This document shows, one piece after another, positions 32,990-44,800 of a stretch of DNA of 64,000 bases (positions are counted from its first letter, which is position 1; each line of letters begins with the position of its first letter). The DNA comes from Anadara kagoshimensis. Lineage: Eukaryota > Mollusca > Bivalvia > Arcoida > Arcidae. Made by a program: the position numbers and the translations under genes. The stretch covers positions 45,217,901 to 45,281,900 of the forward strand of contig CM037857.1 of NCBI GenBank assembly GCA_021292105.1, written 5' to 3'. The notes below the pieces were generated by a model that had not been told where the DNA came from, did not search any database, and saw only the letters and a program-made list of their open reading frames with translations.

Positions 32990-33112
32990 TGATCTGGAGC
33001 ACCCGGATTTGCTTCTATGGTTGAAGTTTACATGTTTAACTAAATTTGCCAGTTTTCAATTTTTTTTTATTTATTGGATTGTGACTTAAACATCTTCTGG
33101 TATTTTTGTTTA
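32990..33112 (+). mobile_element. Diverged 3'-end copy of the Penelope-like element
   Basis: GGAGCACCCGGATTTGCTTC, GGTTGAAGTTTACATGTTTA, TATTGGATTGTGACTTAAAC. Confidence 0.55.
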
Positions 33113-33188
33113 TCTTTTTATAACATTATTATACACATTTTTAGCTCACCTGACCGAAGGTCATGTGAGCTTATGGCATAGCGCAGCG

Positions 33189-33229
33189 TGTGTATGTGCG
33201 TGCGTGCGTGCGTGCGTGTGTGCGTGTGT
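33189..33229 (+). repeat. GTGC/GT microsatellite in the pearl-like element
   Basis: GTGTATGTGCGTGCGTGCGT-type run just after the 5' hairpin. Confidence 0.85.
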
Positions 33230-33355
33230 CGTTAACACCTATTTTCGACTTCTCCTCTGAAACTACTGGACAGTTTTTAATGAAACTTTGTCAGAAGTAT
33301 ATATGGGCTGGTGCAATTCAGATTTGTTCGTGGCGTTGCTATGGCTACCATAACT

Positions 33356-33370
33356 AGGTCAAGGTGACCT
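33356..33370. promoter_or_regulatory. Palindromic nuclear-receptor site, ERE-type (IR3)
   Basis: AGGTCAAGGTGACCT is two AGGTCA half-sites inverted with a 3-bp spacer, identical to the estrogen-response consensus. Sequence match only; no proof of use. Confidence 0.45.
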
Positions 33371-33654
33371 AGGGGTGCAAAAATCTTAAAAAATCTTTTT
33401 CTCCGAAAGAACTGATTGGAGAAAAAATCTGATGTGATATTTGGCTTCTCTAGGGTCTTAAGCCTATAGTTTGTTCAGTTTGTGAAATTCGGATAAAAAA
33501 TATGTTACGCGTTTTTGCGTTTAATTTTGAAAAAAAATCGTAAAATAGCTTCAAATTGATATAACTTGACTATTTGACCAGATAATGACATGGGGTTTTC
33601 AGTTTTGACATCTTCTTGTTAGTATCTTCAAAATGAGATCAAAGTCAATTGTGA

Positions 33655-33666
33655 AGGTCATGACCT
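33655..33666. promoter_or_regulatory. Palindromic nuclear-receptor site, TREpal (IR0)
   Basis: AGGTCATGACCT is a perfect inverted repeat of the AGGTCA half-site with no spacer. Sequence match only. Confidence 0.45.
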
Positions 33667-33687
33667 AATTTTTTTTACCTCTGATTA

Positions 33688-34940
33688 TAATTATTATCTC
33701 GTAAACTATAAACGTTTTGTATAGGCATGTATATTAGAATGTTGTAGGTATCGATACAACGATCATTTTGATGTATAGAAAAAGGTCATGGGTTCAAAGG
33801 TCAAGGTCACAGATGCGAAACAATACCGAAATGGTTAATTATCTCAAAAACTATGAACTTTTTGTATAGGCATGTATAATAGAATGTTGTAGGTATTGAT
33901 ACAACGATCATTTTGATGTATAGAAAAAGGTCATGGGTTCAAAGGTCAAGGTCACAGATGTGAAACAATACCGAAATGGTTAAATATCTTGAAAACTATA
34001 AACTTTTTGTATAGGCATGTAAAATAGAATGTTGTCGGTATTGATACACCGATTATTTTTATGTATAGAAAAAGGTCATGGGTTCAAAGGTCAAGGTCAC
34101 AGATGCGAAACAATACCGAAATGGTTAATTATCTCGAAAACTATAAACTTTTTGTATAGGCATGTATATAAGAATGTTGTAGGTATTGATACAACAATCA
34201 CTTTGATGTATAGAAAAAGGTCATGGGTTCAAAGGTCAAGGTCACAGATGTGAAACAATACTGAAATCGTTAATTATCTTGAAAACTATAAACTTTTTGT
34301 ATAGGCTTGTATATTAGAATGTTGTAGGTATTAATACAACGATCATTTTGATGTATAGAAAAAGGTCATGGGTTCAGAGGTCAAGGTCACAGATGCAAAA
34401 CAATACCGAAATCGTTAATTATCTCGAAAACTATCAACTTTTTGTATAGGCATGTATATTAGAATGTTGTAGGTATCGATGCAACGATCATTTTGATTAT
34501 AGAAAAAGGTCATGGGTTCAAAGGTCAAGGTCACAGATGTGAAACAATACCGAAATGGTTAATTATCTCGAAAACTATAAACTTTTTGTATAGGCTTGTA
34601 TATTAGAATGTTGTAGGTATTGATACAACAATCATTTTGATGTATAGAAAAAGATCATGGGTTCAAAGGTCAAGGTCACAGATACAAAACAATACCGAAA
34701 TGGTTAATTATCTCGAAATCTATAAACTTTTTGTATAGGCATGTATATTAGAATGTTGTAGGTATTGATACACCGATCATTGTGATGTATAGAAAAAGGT
34801 TATTGGTTTAAAGGTCAAGGTCACATATGCGAAACAATACCGAAATGTTTTATTATCTCGAAAACTATAAACTTTTTGTATAGGCATGTATATTAGAATG
34901 TTGTAGGTATTGATACAATGGTTATCATGATGTAAAGAAA
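33688..34940 (+). repeat. 145-bp tandem repeat, 8 to 8.5 units
   Basis: Units start near ATTATCTCGAAAACTATAAA and contain TTTTTGTATAGGCATGTATA, ATTGATACAACGATCATT and GGTTCAAAGGTCAAGGTCAC. The motif TCAAGGTCA falls at 33801, 33946, 34091, 34236, 34381, 34525, 34670 and 34815: spacing 145 bp, once 144. Confidence 0.9.
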
Positions 34941-35257
34941 AAAGTCATTGGGGTTTAGTATTTATGTTTTCTTTAAATCTATCAGCTAGCCATTAGTTAT
35001 CAGGTGAGCGTATTAGGCCCATGGGCCTCTTGTTTAAGATTAAAATTGAGTTCACATACTCTAATGTATAAAATAAAGCATGATGCCTCTGTCATAAAAG
35101 TAATAGAGCATTTTTTGTAAGCGAAGATGGATATTTATGACATGTATTTTATAAATTTGTTTTTTCTTTTTTGGTTTTCTAACTATTTTTTGTTCATGTT
35201 AATGAAGTGCTTACAGTTTTGTAAGAACATGAGAACTTATTTCCATTCAATAGAGTT

Positions 35258-35366
35258 GTCATATACCATTTTTTGAATTTAATCATAAAATACATTCAAA
35301 AAATGGTATATGATATACTATTTTTTGAATGTATTTTATGATTAAATTCAAAAGATGGTATATGAC
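35258..35366. repeat. Near-perfect 109-bp palindrome
   Basis: Arms 35258-35311 and 35313-35366 differ at about two positions and have virtually no spacer. Each arm also begins and ends with its own inverted repeat (ATATACCATTTTTTGAAT / ATTCAAAAAATGGTATAT). Confidence 0.9.
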
Positions 35367-36591
35367 AGAGTTAAAGCTTTTTTCAAACCCTAAAAAAATG
35401 GAATGTCGGACAGTTTATGAATCACAATGTTCTAGATTACACTTTATAAAGTCTAAAATACATCGGATTTCTTTTGCGTTAACTAATATGATTCGTGATC
35501 GGCAGGTAGTTTTCCAGATTGTTCCCATCGTTCAATTTTGGAAATTCTTTGAGTAGATATCTTCTCTTTCTTTCTGTTTTGATTTTTGAAAAGTTTCAGT
35601 TTTAATGTTATAAACAAGTGTGAAAGAGTTGAGAGGAGACATGCTTTATTGTGTGTTGATTTATACATTTATAGAAAAAGAATTTAAACTACATAGTACG
35701 AAACAGTAATAACATTTTATTCGGTAAAGAGTATATAACTTAAATGGATGGATACGATGGTGAACGAATCCTAAGTATATATCTTCAGATAAAAACCGTC
35801 TTTTGACAAAAATAAACGAAACGAAAGAGCAAATACTTTAACCATTGTATTAAGAATCACTGCTATCCCGGCGCATTAGACATTCGAAAACCTAGGTCCC
35901 TTATGTCTGACAAGATTCTTTATGATTATAACGAGTAATTGCATGTTTGGTACATTTGTTTGTTTGTTTTTTTTATTTTTTTGTTTTTTTTTTTTTTTTT
36001 AATTCGACGTTTACAATCTAAATTACATATACCAGCATTTTACCAAGATGCCATTAATTCGTCAAAGGACAAGTGTTACATAGTTGGGTACTGGATGTTT
36101 CCATTCGTTTTATTGTATTTTTGTCGCTAAAAAGACGTACGTTATTATTAAGCTGCATTAAGTTCCTTACAATAATTTTTATCTTTGTCTATGTTTAACT
36201 CACCTTCAAGCACATTTGACGGATAAAAAATTATATATTTTACGTAAAATGAATGATATGTATTTTTATGCAATGATTGATGAGAAATTTCATGTTCCAT
36301 CATCTGAAGGAAATGAAATGTCAGCGTCAATAAAATGTCTTAAAGTCTATACAAAACATTATGATCAAATTCAAACCGTCTGGGTTGTTATATTTTTAAG
36401 TTATTTTTTGAAAATCTGCATGTACTTTGTTCAAATGTATGGCAATTTCTTAAATCTAAACCACTCGACTTCATATATATCATTTATATTAATCTTGAAA
36501 AATATGCAAAAAAGGAACCAATTAATACAGCGCGAAACCATGTCATTGAAAAAGAACAGGGTACTATATTACGATAAAACTGTTGAGACCA
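35367..36591. other. Unassigned AT-rich stretch
   Basis: T-rich runs near 35970-36000. Open frames here have no family resemblance. Confidence 0.3.
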
Positions 36592-37141
36592 CACTAGAAG
36601 AGGGTTTTACCGGAATAATTGCGAAATTCCGGAATAGTAAGACACTTTCCGTAATCTTTGCGAAAATCCGGAATATTTAGATCAAATCCGGAATTTTTAG
36701 ACCATCTCCGAAATAATCAGACAAAATCCGGTAACTTGTCTGATTATTCTGGTAAAGACTGATTATTACGGTAAAAATCTAATTATTCCGGCAAATGTAC
36801 AATTATTACAGTAATTTTTTTTTTAATTATTATTTTTTAGAAAATTTCCCGTAAAAATTGGACATTTGCCGGAACAATTAGACTTTTACCGTAATAATCA
36901 GTCATTTTCCGGAATAATCAGAAACTTACCGTAATTTTTAGATTACGAAAAACTTACCGTAACAAAATTGTCCAATTATTCCGGATTTTGCCTGATTATT
37001 TCGGATTTTGCCTGATAATTCCGGATTTTACCGGTTTATTCCGGACTTTACCTGATTATTTCGGATTAATTTGGTTTATTCCGAATTTGGTCTGATTATT
37101 CCGGATTTTCGCAATTATTCCGGTAAAACCCCCTTCTAGTG
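36592..37141. mobile_element. Foldback element made of about 21-bp CCGGAATAAT repeats
   Basis: Ends are inverted: CACTAGAAGAGGGTTTTACC and its complement ending CTTCTAGTG. Between them both arms are built from variants of a 21-22 bp motif (CCGGAATAATCAGACAAAAT), forward in one half and inverted in the other, around an A/T-rich centre at about 36815-36840. The whole 550 bp can fold on itself. Confidence 0.75.
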
Positions 37142-39716
37142 CCAATGTTACAAAACCCGAACATTGGTCAGGAACTGAAGGAAAAGACTAGAGACTAAAA
37201 TACTGTCGGTCCAGCTTAATTAGTATAGACTCCTCATTCCGTAAAATAAAATGAATGACCATAATAATGTATTATGTGCCGAGACGTTATAAGCATTGAT
37301 ACATTTCTTGTATTGCACCATGTTCTTGTCTGCTGTTGCTGTTGTCAAAGGTGCTTTTAATATATCCCTGTCTCTGGACACTATCGTTTTACTAATTCCA
37401 GTGTCCTCCCAAAGAAATTTAATATCAGCTATTTATTATTTTGGTGTTTCGTAGAAGTGTTTGTATATAAGGAAAAACTACTTCGACATAATAATATTTA
37501 GTGTCTACAAAAGACTATTTTGTTCCTGTAAGTCATCTATTATATTTTGTCTTACAATGTGTAAAATACTATGTGGAATCGAAATAAACAGGCAACTTTG
37601 AAACTACAGCTTTTTAAAAAACAAAAAAATCGAACAACTTAAGGTACATGTCGATTACCATGCATGGGTTCCTTGTTTATTTAGCGGAATAAAATAGTTT
37701 GGAACTTTATTAAATTCGATTTTAATCTAATAAGGAAAATAAGGAGAATTCCCGTTTTCGTTTAAACAAATCAATGAAGAAATAAACCGTTGTTTTAGAA
37801 TTTTCTGTGTTTACAACACGCAAATGCAAAGATCCTGGCAGCAGCCTTAGCAACCAAAAAAGTCTTAACAAAATTATTAAAACATAAAATATCAAAAAAC
37901 GTATTAAGACAACTGTATCCATTTAATTTACATAGTGCTAATAAGTTATAATCTATTCCTACTTCGTAGTGAACACATAAAAAATCTTATCTCATAGATG
38001 TCTGTCTTCACTACGAAACTTGGATTTATTCTTTTTCTCTTATACCAAGTATATTCCTTGTTTGTAAAGCTTTTTTGGTAAAATTATCCTAATACTACGG
38101 AAAAAGGTGCATCGTTTATTTGTGACCAATGACGCCACAATATAAATTGTGGGCGTTACAATTAAAGTGATATTGTGATATCGTAGCGGGTGTTGCTTGT
38201 CTCAACCTTAGGGTAAAACAGAAAAGTCTCCGCCTGTAAAAACGCGAGATTATCTTGTCCGATATAGGAGAATATTGCCATCTACCACATGTGTCAATGA
38301 AGATTAGATGTATTTAATTCGAGGGGTCAGATGTTTTGGTCAGAAACGAGGTTTGGCGAGGGTATATCATTAGTCCACAGTATAACTAAAACTTTAAGTT
38401 TCACTGGCACGTCATTTTAAATCTAACATGTCTACTAAGATTGAATTTTGGATACAACATGTATATTATCCGTCGACGTTAAACATTTTGTCAGAGGACA
38501 CATGCTCGTAGTTTAGCCGGCAGATAGTGTATCGAGCATGCCGTGGCTGTCAAAAGTGGACAGACTTTGTACCATAGTCTGTGAATGTTGACCAGTAGAT
38601 GACCTTATAAATTATAATCCCTCGACAAATAACTGGATTGTTTTCACAACCCTCAGCTCTTTATTTTGCTGTAAATGTATGATTTTATTATTGCGACGCT
38701 CACCACGTAACATACGTAGTAGCTGAACTGACTAACAGGAGGCGTTTTGAGGCATTCATTTTATTTGAAAGTAAGTTTAAGATTGCTAGTTTTTTTATTA
38801 ATGTTCTGTAATTGTTCAGTGAGCTCCAAGTCTTGTGTCCTGTGACATATACTTGCAACGAATCGGGAATTTGAGAGGGGTGCAACGAGGGTTTCTTTTT
38901 TATCCCCAGTTCTGGTTTTAGTGAGCGTTTCGTATTCCAGATAGTTCAACTGTGATTCAAAATTATTTTAAAATGGTATGAACGTATGTACCAAAGCGAA
39001 TTTGTCGGTTTCTCTCATTTTCCCACGAATATCAAATGCAAAGGAAAAAAAGCAACTATGTATTTATCACACTTTTAGGAGAGCTTTTTCATGTAAGCCG
39101 GTCTGAAAACGGAGTGCTATGTCATCCTCTGACTGGGAATCTGCATTCATACATTTATGTTCCTTTCCAAGACTTTTCAAATCATTCTTTTTACACCTTA
39201 ATTATTCCCTTGGTTTAGAAACTTCGACAGCGTTGGTATTCATGATCGAGTGGCCTACGATGCTTTTTCAAATGTCTATGTAAAATTCCAATCATACTTC
39301 TAAGGTTCACGGGCTCGTACTCGTTGCCTTTCATTGTGCGAACATTAATTTTAGATTTTTGCCAAATAATCATAAAGTTTGGATTTCTCTCAGTTCACTC
39401 TGTTCATTTCCACGTCTAAAACGCGGAAATTCTCGGAAAAGTCTCGGGTGACTCCGTGTTTTTTTCATCGTATTTTTGTTTTTTCTTTTTCTTTAGCTCT
39501 CTGTCATTATGATAATATAAGTCAAGATGTCATAATAATATGCAGACGGTTTTATGAAACAGGTTTCTTATTCGATATTTTATATGTATACATTTTGTTT
39601 AATACAATCTAGGTCATTGAGCAGTGGACCATTAGGTCACATTTTCACGGGAACCAAAAAGTAGTTCTAGGGCCAAATTGAACGCGTGGTCCATACAGAA
39701 TAGAAATATCTTTACG
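37142..39716. other. Unassigned AT-rich stretch
   Basis: 2.6 kb without a gene I can support; short frames only. Possibly unique host intergenic or intronic sequence. Confidence 0.3.
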
Positions 39717-39893
39717 TTACATGTGGAGGGTATATGTAGCTAGAGCTCCAGGTGGTGCAGACTCTTAAGGAGCTTCCGACCTCATTCCGATTAAAATTCA
39801 CTTCTATGATTTATTTAGACAGTTTTTATAGCAAAGCTTTACTTTGCTTTTAGCATTGTCATTTTAAAATAGATTTGTATGTTTGTGACTAAT
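39717..39893 (+). mobile_element. Strongly diverged 3'-end copy of the Penelope-like element
   Basis: GTTACATGTGGAGGGTATAT, GTAGCTAGAGCTCCAGGTGG, TTTACTTTGCTTTTAGCATT, GATTTGTATGTTTGTG. Confidence 0.5.
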
Positions 39894-41017
39894 ATTTTAG
39901 ACCGTAATTACACAATACAAAATTACTAAAAACAAAAACAAAACACGCAAACGCGCTTATTTGAATAAAAATGTAAAGCTTCCAATTATTTCACATAATT
40001 TTATTAGTAAAATATTCCTCTCTCCAATCCATGTGCACTTACATGTAATAATGTAGGTGAACATGTTTCATTAACAATCTCTTTCATTTAACGAGACAAT
40101 AAAACACGTGTATATAAATGCAAAACAATAACATAAAACAGATTGTTTCGTCCTTGAAATTTAGCCTGGTAATACAAATTAAAGGTGAGTGTGTTTAATC
40201 GTTTATGTGTTAAATAAATAATCCCTCTTACTGTGATAGTTAAATTACTTTTATTGTATTGTAAGTCTTTTTTAATCTCAAGCGAACACTTGGTGTTCAG
40301 AAAATGCCATAATTGTATTGAATTGGAGATGTAAGGCTGTGGTTTGACCCTATCAATCTGAATTCTTTGCACGCATTTGTCTAATTTCTACCAGCGTGAA
40401 ATTTTGATCGTAATTAGGAAAATTTTGCGTGGAGTATATAAACTGAATTTAATGAAAGAATTACACAAGGAAAGAGAAATATCTCAATGCACATCACTGG
40501 TAAAGACAATATCACATGTGACTTGAGTAGAGCATGTAGAGAGATTTGTAATTTGAAGGATTCCTGAACTTTGCAGCTGATTTTTCTCTCGTAATTTGAT
40601 AAAATAAGGCACTGGGAATTTAAATCTGACTAGAATTTATTTTAAATTTGGTTTTCCTTCATACTATTTTTTTACTTTCATACCAAATGGTCTATAGACT
40701 TGTAAATAATAGCAATTTCAAAGATTGGTTACATATTTTGTGGATAAATGACTCTTGCTTATAATAAACATTTTTTACAACAATACTTAAATGAAAGACG
40801 CGTTAAACCAAGAATAATAAAATATGCTTAATGAAACGATGCGTAATTTTGCGTGTTTTAAATTCGTTGGTTGTGAAGTAATTATTATTGATAAGTAATT
40901 TTAAAAAAGTTTCTTAAATGGCACAATTTTGCCAATTACTCCAGTCCCGTCCAAATTTATAAACAATGGATCACAGTGTCGTCACCACTTACATTTATAA
41001 CCTTTCTTGAAATATTC
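39894..41017. other. Unassigned AT-rich stretch
   Basis: No recognisable feature. Confidence 0.3.
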
Positions 41018-41170
41018 TGTCATGTGCTGATTCGGAATTTTTATTAAAATAATGGATTCAAAATCAGCACATGATATATTTACTGTGAGAAAAATCGTAA
41101 TCAGCACATGATTGTTCTACTGTGAGAAAATTGTAATCAGCACATGATTATTCTACTGTGAGAAAAATCG
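41018..41170 (+). repeat. 36-bp tandem repeat, 3 copies, with inverted lead
   Basis: CAGCACATGAT...CTACTGTGAGAAAA starts at 41065, 41102 and 41138. An inverted copy TCATGTGCTGATTC precedes them at about 41022. Confidence 0.8.
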
Positions 41171-41541
41171 TCAGTTGTCTTATTCGAAGGTTGGTTTAAT
41201 ATCTGGCATTGTTGCATCATCATAGAACTAGAAGACCCAATATGTGGAAGAATTTTGTCTTTGTTTAAATTACTATTGCTGCACTGCACTCTTTTACCCA
41301 CAAGATGTTTACTGTTGCTAAGGAAATCCATTCTTTTATAGATATCACATAAAAAGTCCGTTTAAATTTGTTTATAATATATATCACCATTGCCAATGAC
41401 AACTCGAAGGCGTATGATTTTATTCCCGTAATCCATGTAATCTAAGATTTAATGATGATTATGTACAACTCAAATGTACTGTTGTAATGAATCGTATCAG
41501 GTGTCAACACATTATCAAAAAAACAACCTAAAGTACAGGCC

Positions 41542-41732
41542 TGTCGAATGTTTAACACTAAGCTAACGAACTGGTGCCGGATCGACAGGTCACCTTATTC
41601 CCTCGGTAGCTATATCTAGGCAGATGCTACCTATCTCTCGGCAGTTTGTGTCACTAGCTTTCTATATCTCGGCCACTGAGCAGTGTAGCATCGTTTCCTA
41701 TTTGCGATAGCTCGGTATAAAACTTTCGACAG
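41542..41732 (+). mobile_element. MITE-like repeat
   Basis: Ends are inverted (CCTGTCGAATGTTTAACACT / AAACTTTCGACAGG). Related to 10800-11289 in the opposite orientation. Confidence 0.55.
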
Positions 41733-41739
41733 GTCTATA

Positions 41740-42539
41740 CCAGTACCGTAACTAGGCCCTTAAATAAACCGAGGCAAGAATTAAAAATCAAATCATATAT
41801 TTAGTCTCAAAGGTTTTTAAGGGTATTGTAATAAAGTGTAATAAAGTATAAAAGGAAAGCTCAAAACTAAACCAGCTGTTGTAAAATAAGTGGATGAAAA
41901 CTAGTTTAACCACACCAATAAACCTCGTAATCCAGCTTAGAGTATAGTTTAAAAGCTTAAATTGTGTGTAGGCAGGTATCAGAAAAAATAGGTTGATCAT
42001 TTCAGTTAGCTAGAATTTTTCAGAATATTTTTGCGTTTTGCAGAGAAGGGTTGCTCGCTGCTGCACGATCCAACGGACAAAGTCGCTTAAAGTTCAAACC
42101 ATTGTGACGTTCGTTCTGGGTCTTACAAAACTTTAGCCATTTTTGTAATTCCTGGTCAAATGATCCTAGATCTGGCAATTCGTTTTGAATTTTTTGCTTT
42201 ATGTCCGCAATTATATCAGCATTTAACTGAATCGAAACGCCTGTCTTGTTCATTTCAGGAACTTTGTAGCTTTTACTGAGTGGCTCGAAATTATTGGACA
42301 AAATAAAGTGACGCTCGTCATAATTTAAGGGTTCTGCGAATTCCGATCTATTTATGTAGTTTCTCTTTTAACAGTTACACCCAAAATATCACTTCGGTGC
42401 GAAAAAGTACTTGGTTAATTTTTTTATCGAGTCAGTTGCCTCTGTTGCCTCATAGATAGTTACGGTACTGTATACTGTATATCTTGTGTTACAATTCTTA
42501 CCTACTTATTATTACATATTATACCATTTTAAATTTTAC
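41740..42539. other. Unassigned stretch with an unknown minus-strand open frame
   Basis: 42020-42301 is open on the minus strand (93 codons, C-terminal part EKWLKFCKTQNER-like). It has less biased codon content than its neighbours, but I see no family match or partner exon. It may be an old exon or a transposon fragment. Confidence 0.25.
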
Positions 42540-42585
42540 AGCACTAGACGGCCGTTTCCGAATACAATTCTTCATCAGTAGTGCT
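42540..42585 (-). ncRNA. Hammerhead ribozyme, type I, core intact
   Basis: Minus strand: stem I AGCACTA/TAGTGCT (7 bp), core CTGATGA, stem II with GAAT/ATTC, GAAA, short stem III, and GTC before the cleavage point. The first stem II pair next to the core, normally G-C, is A/G, which may lower activity. Confidence 0.8.
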
Positions 42586-42890
42586 TGGACCAAAATTATA
42601 AAACCAAAATTATTTTGAAGATGTTGAAAAGCTACCCAAAGGACCAAAATATATTTTACCAAATTAAGCTAAGAAAATACTTTGCATGAGGGAGTATGCT
42701 TTAGTTTTTGAATAATTTCAAATTTTAACTTGCAGGAAATTTAGACAATTATAGTATATTTCTGACAACAATACGAAATTATTGCCTACTGAGTTTGTGA
42801 TATCCTCGGGGCACCAGCCACCAGCAGAGATATCGGCTCAGGGGTTTAAATTACATATTATACCAGTTTTAATTTTACAGCACTAGACGG
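42540..42890 (-). mobile_element. Hammerhead retrozyme, one full unit plus start of the next
   Basis: Cleavage-site equivalents (CACTA|GAC on the plus strand) lie at 42546/42547 and 42885/42886, 339 bp apart: exactly one unit. The second ribozyme is cut off after CACTAGACGG. Body blocks are TTTACCAAATTAAGCTAAG, GTGATATCCTCGGGGCACC and ATTATACCAGTTTTAATTTT. Confidence 0.75.
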
Positions 42891-44009
42891 ATTATGGATT
42901 AAATACGTATGTAGGGGTGATCAGTCCATTGTAAAATAATTGGTTAAACAAACAATCTTGATTTTGTCGTAAACCTTGTTTCCGTATTTGCCTACTAAAA
43001 CATTATAATAATGATCGAGTACAATTTTAAACATTATATTAGCAAATTCAAACCATCTCGGGGAATGCACATCTCCTGTCAATGTTGATGCTTTACTCCA
43101 AGTTTCATGAAATAGTGATTTATAGTTTTGCAGAATTTGCACAGACAAGAGTCTCAGACTAACATACGGAAGGACCGGCGTAAAATCGAAACTTACTTTT
43201 CAGGAAACCTTAGAATCCGTTTAAATTAAGGCACATATGTTGCCATGTTGTCTCATTTTTATAATCAGTTTGATCGCATGTCATTTAGGATTTAGGAGTT
43301 TTCATTGCCTTTGTCGGCTCTTTCTAGTAACCTTATAAAGCGATTGAAATATCAGTCTCTGTGACAGTGCTGAGAATAGTTTTAGCAGATCACACACTTA
43401 CACAAAACACACTCACTGAATGATGTTTATCCTTGTAATTTTTGAAATCGTGTCTTGTAGATGAATAGAAACAATGATGAGTCAAAGGAAACAAACATAT
43501 TAGCATGACAATATAAATTACCGTTAATAGGTAAAAAAATGCTAAGGATTGTTGTATCAATTAATTTGAAAAAAAACCAGATGGCAGTCATAAATTGGAT
43601 GGATAAATTAAGATTTGACAAACAGTTTAAAACATGGAAACTAACAATTATGTAAAGCGAAGCGAAAAATTAAAATTGCACAAATAACTTCGTTGGAATT
43701 ACAGCTTTTGTGAAATAAAACTATAAGAGTCCCTACCAAAATTAAATGGTTGTTTATAAATGAAATAAATGCCAGAGGATAAATTTGACTTCCTTATAAT
43801 CAATTCATTTTAATTGGTAAAAATGAATAATAAATTAATTAATATTAAGAAGCAACTTCCTCTAGAAAAGACACTACATCAAATGTATTTCTATTTCTGA
43901 ATGATTTAAAAAGGGGAATAAAGAATTCTATTTCCTGTTGGTATTAAATTTAAAATTTCACATATCGTAACTGATATGAAGTAATTCTGTAACGAACGAA
44001 ACGGAATGC
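42891..44009. other. Unassigned AT-rich stretch
   Basis: A 75-codon minus-strand frame at 42921-43148 has no family resemblance. Nothing else. Confidence 0.3.
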
Positions 44010-44165
44010 ATTTCCTAATTGCTGGTGCTCCGACAAATATTTTAAAACAAAATGTGTTTTAAGAGTTGAAAAAATATCCAAAGGACAAAAATATATATTC
44101 AACCAAATTTAGCTAAAAAAATGTTATACATGAGGAAGTATATCTTAGTTTTTGAAGATTTTAAC
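44010..44165 (-). mobile_element. Truncated retrozyme copy
   Basis: Keeps ATTGCTGGTGCTCCGACAAA (ribozyme edge), GTTGAAAAAATATCC, TCAACCAAATTTAGCTAA and GTATATCTTAGTTTTTGAAG, but no ribozyme core. Confidence 0.6.
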
Positions 44166-44683
44166 AAGCTGCAAATGTAGTAGTCCGACTAATCAGCCCA
44201 CTAAACCCCCATTTGATTTTTTTTACTTCTTGGAGGTTTGTGGTCTGACAGCTTCCATTACTGAATTCTTAAAATTTCTGGCGAAAACGACAGAAACGAA
44301 AACACTCGATAGCGTCCAGTATTTCCTTACCTTATTCTTGCTGGCAACATAAAACCTTTTCTAAAACATTATTCTACCGATTCATGCTTGACTTTTAATT
44401 AAAATCCATTGGTATCGGTAGAAATACATGGTTTCTCTTTAACTCTCTGTCACTTTCGCACCGTGAAGACATTACTAATTTGCATTGACCAATCAGATCG
44501 CCTGTAGCATTTGGATAGAGAACCTTTAGAAAGTACATGATGGTGATGTTTATTTATATTATTTACATTAGTAATTTGCGTTATTAATGGCGTGTTATTA
44601 GCGAGGTAAGGAAATACTGAACCACAAACCCCCAACAAGTCAAAAATTAAAATAGGGGTCTACAAATATAGACAATATAAGTT

Positions 44684-44794
44684 ATATAGGGCTTTGGTAG
44701 GTTACACGGCCCCATGTACCCCGTCAAAGATTTATGTACATTCATCTTTGAAGGGGTACATGGGGCCGTGTAACCTGCCAAAGCCCTGTATAAA
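44684..44794. repeat. Long perfect-type hairpin
   Basis: Arms GGGCTTTGGTAGGTTACACG...CCCCATGTACCCC and the complement GGGGTACATGGGG...CCTGCCAAAGCCC flank a loop of about 10 nt. About 50 bp of stem. Confidence 0.9.
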
Positions 44795-44800
44795 GATTTT

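Larger units (their letters stand above)
33139..35035 (+). mobile_element. Pearl-like (non-autonomous Helentron-like) element with tandem core
   Basis: Begins TTAGCTCACCTGACCGAAGG, a hairpin (33143-33171), and ends with ATCAGGTGAGCG and the palindrome AGGCCCATGGGCCT (35015-35028) followed by CTTGTTT. The two ends carry subterminal inverted repeats (AGCTCACCTGA / TCAGGTGAGC). The centre has eight 145-bp tandem repeats. This layout matches the bivalve 'pearl' elements, related to DINE-1 type Helentron derivatives. No Rep/helicase gene is present. It lacks the canonical CTRR end of Helitrons, so the class is inferred. Confidence 0.6.

Noticed and set aside
33688..34940. CRISPR array
   Set aside because: Units are contiguous 145-bp tandem repeats with no unique spacers, in a eukaryotic setting.
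33139..35035. Canonical Helitron
   Set aside because: The 3' palindrome is suggestive, but the end is CTTG, not CTRR, the 5' end is not TC, and no Rep/helicase is present. Treated as a pearl/Helentron-like derivative.
36216..36680. 154-codon open frame
   Set aside because: Runs into the foldback element and has no motif; composition is like the surrounding AT-rich DNA.
42020..43148. Minus-strand frames at 42020-42301 and 42921-43148 as exons of a host gene
   Set aside because: No recognisable domain or convincing splice sites, and a retrozyme lies between them. Left as unknown.
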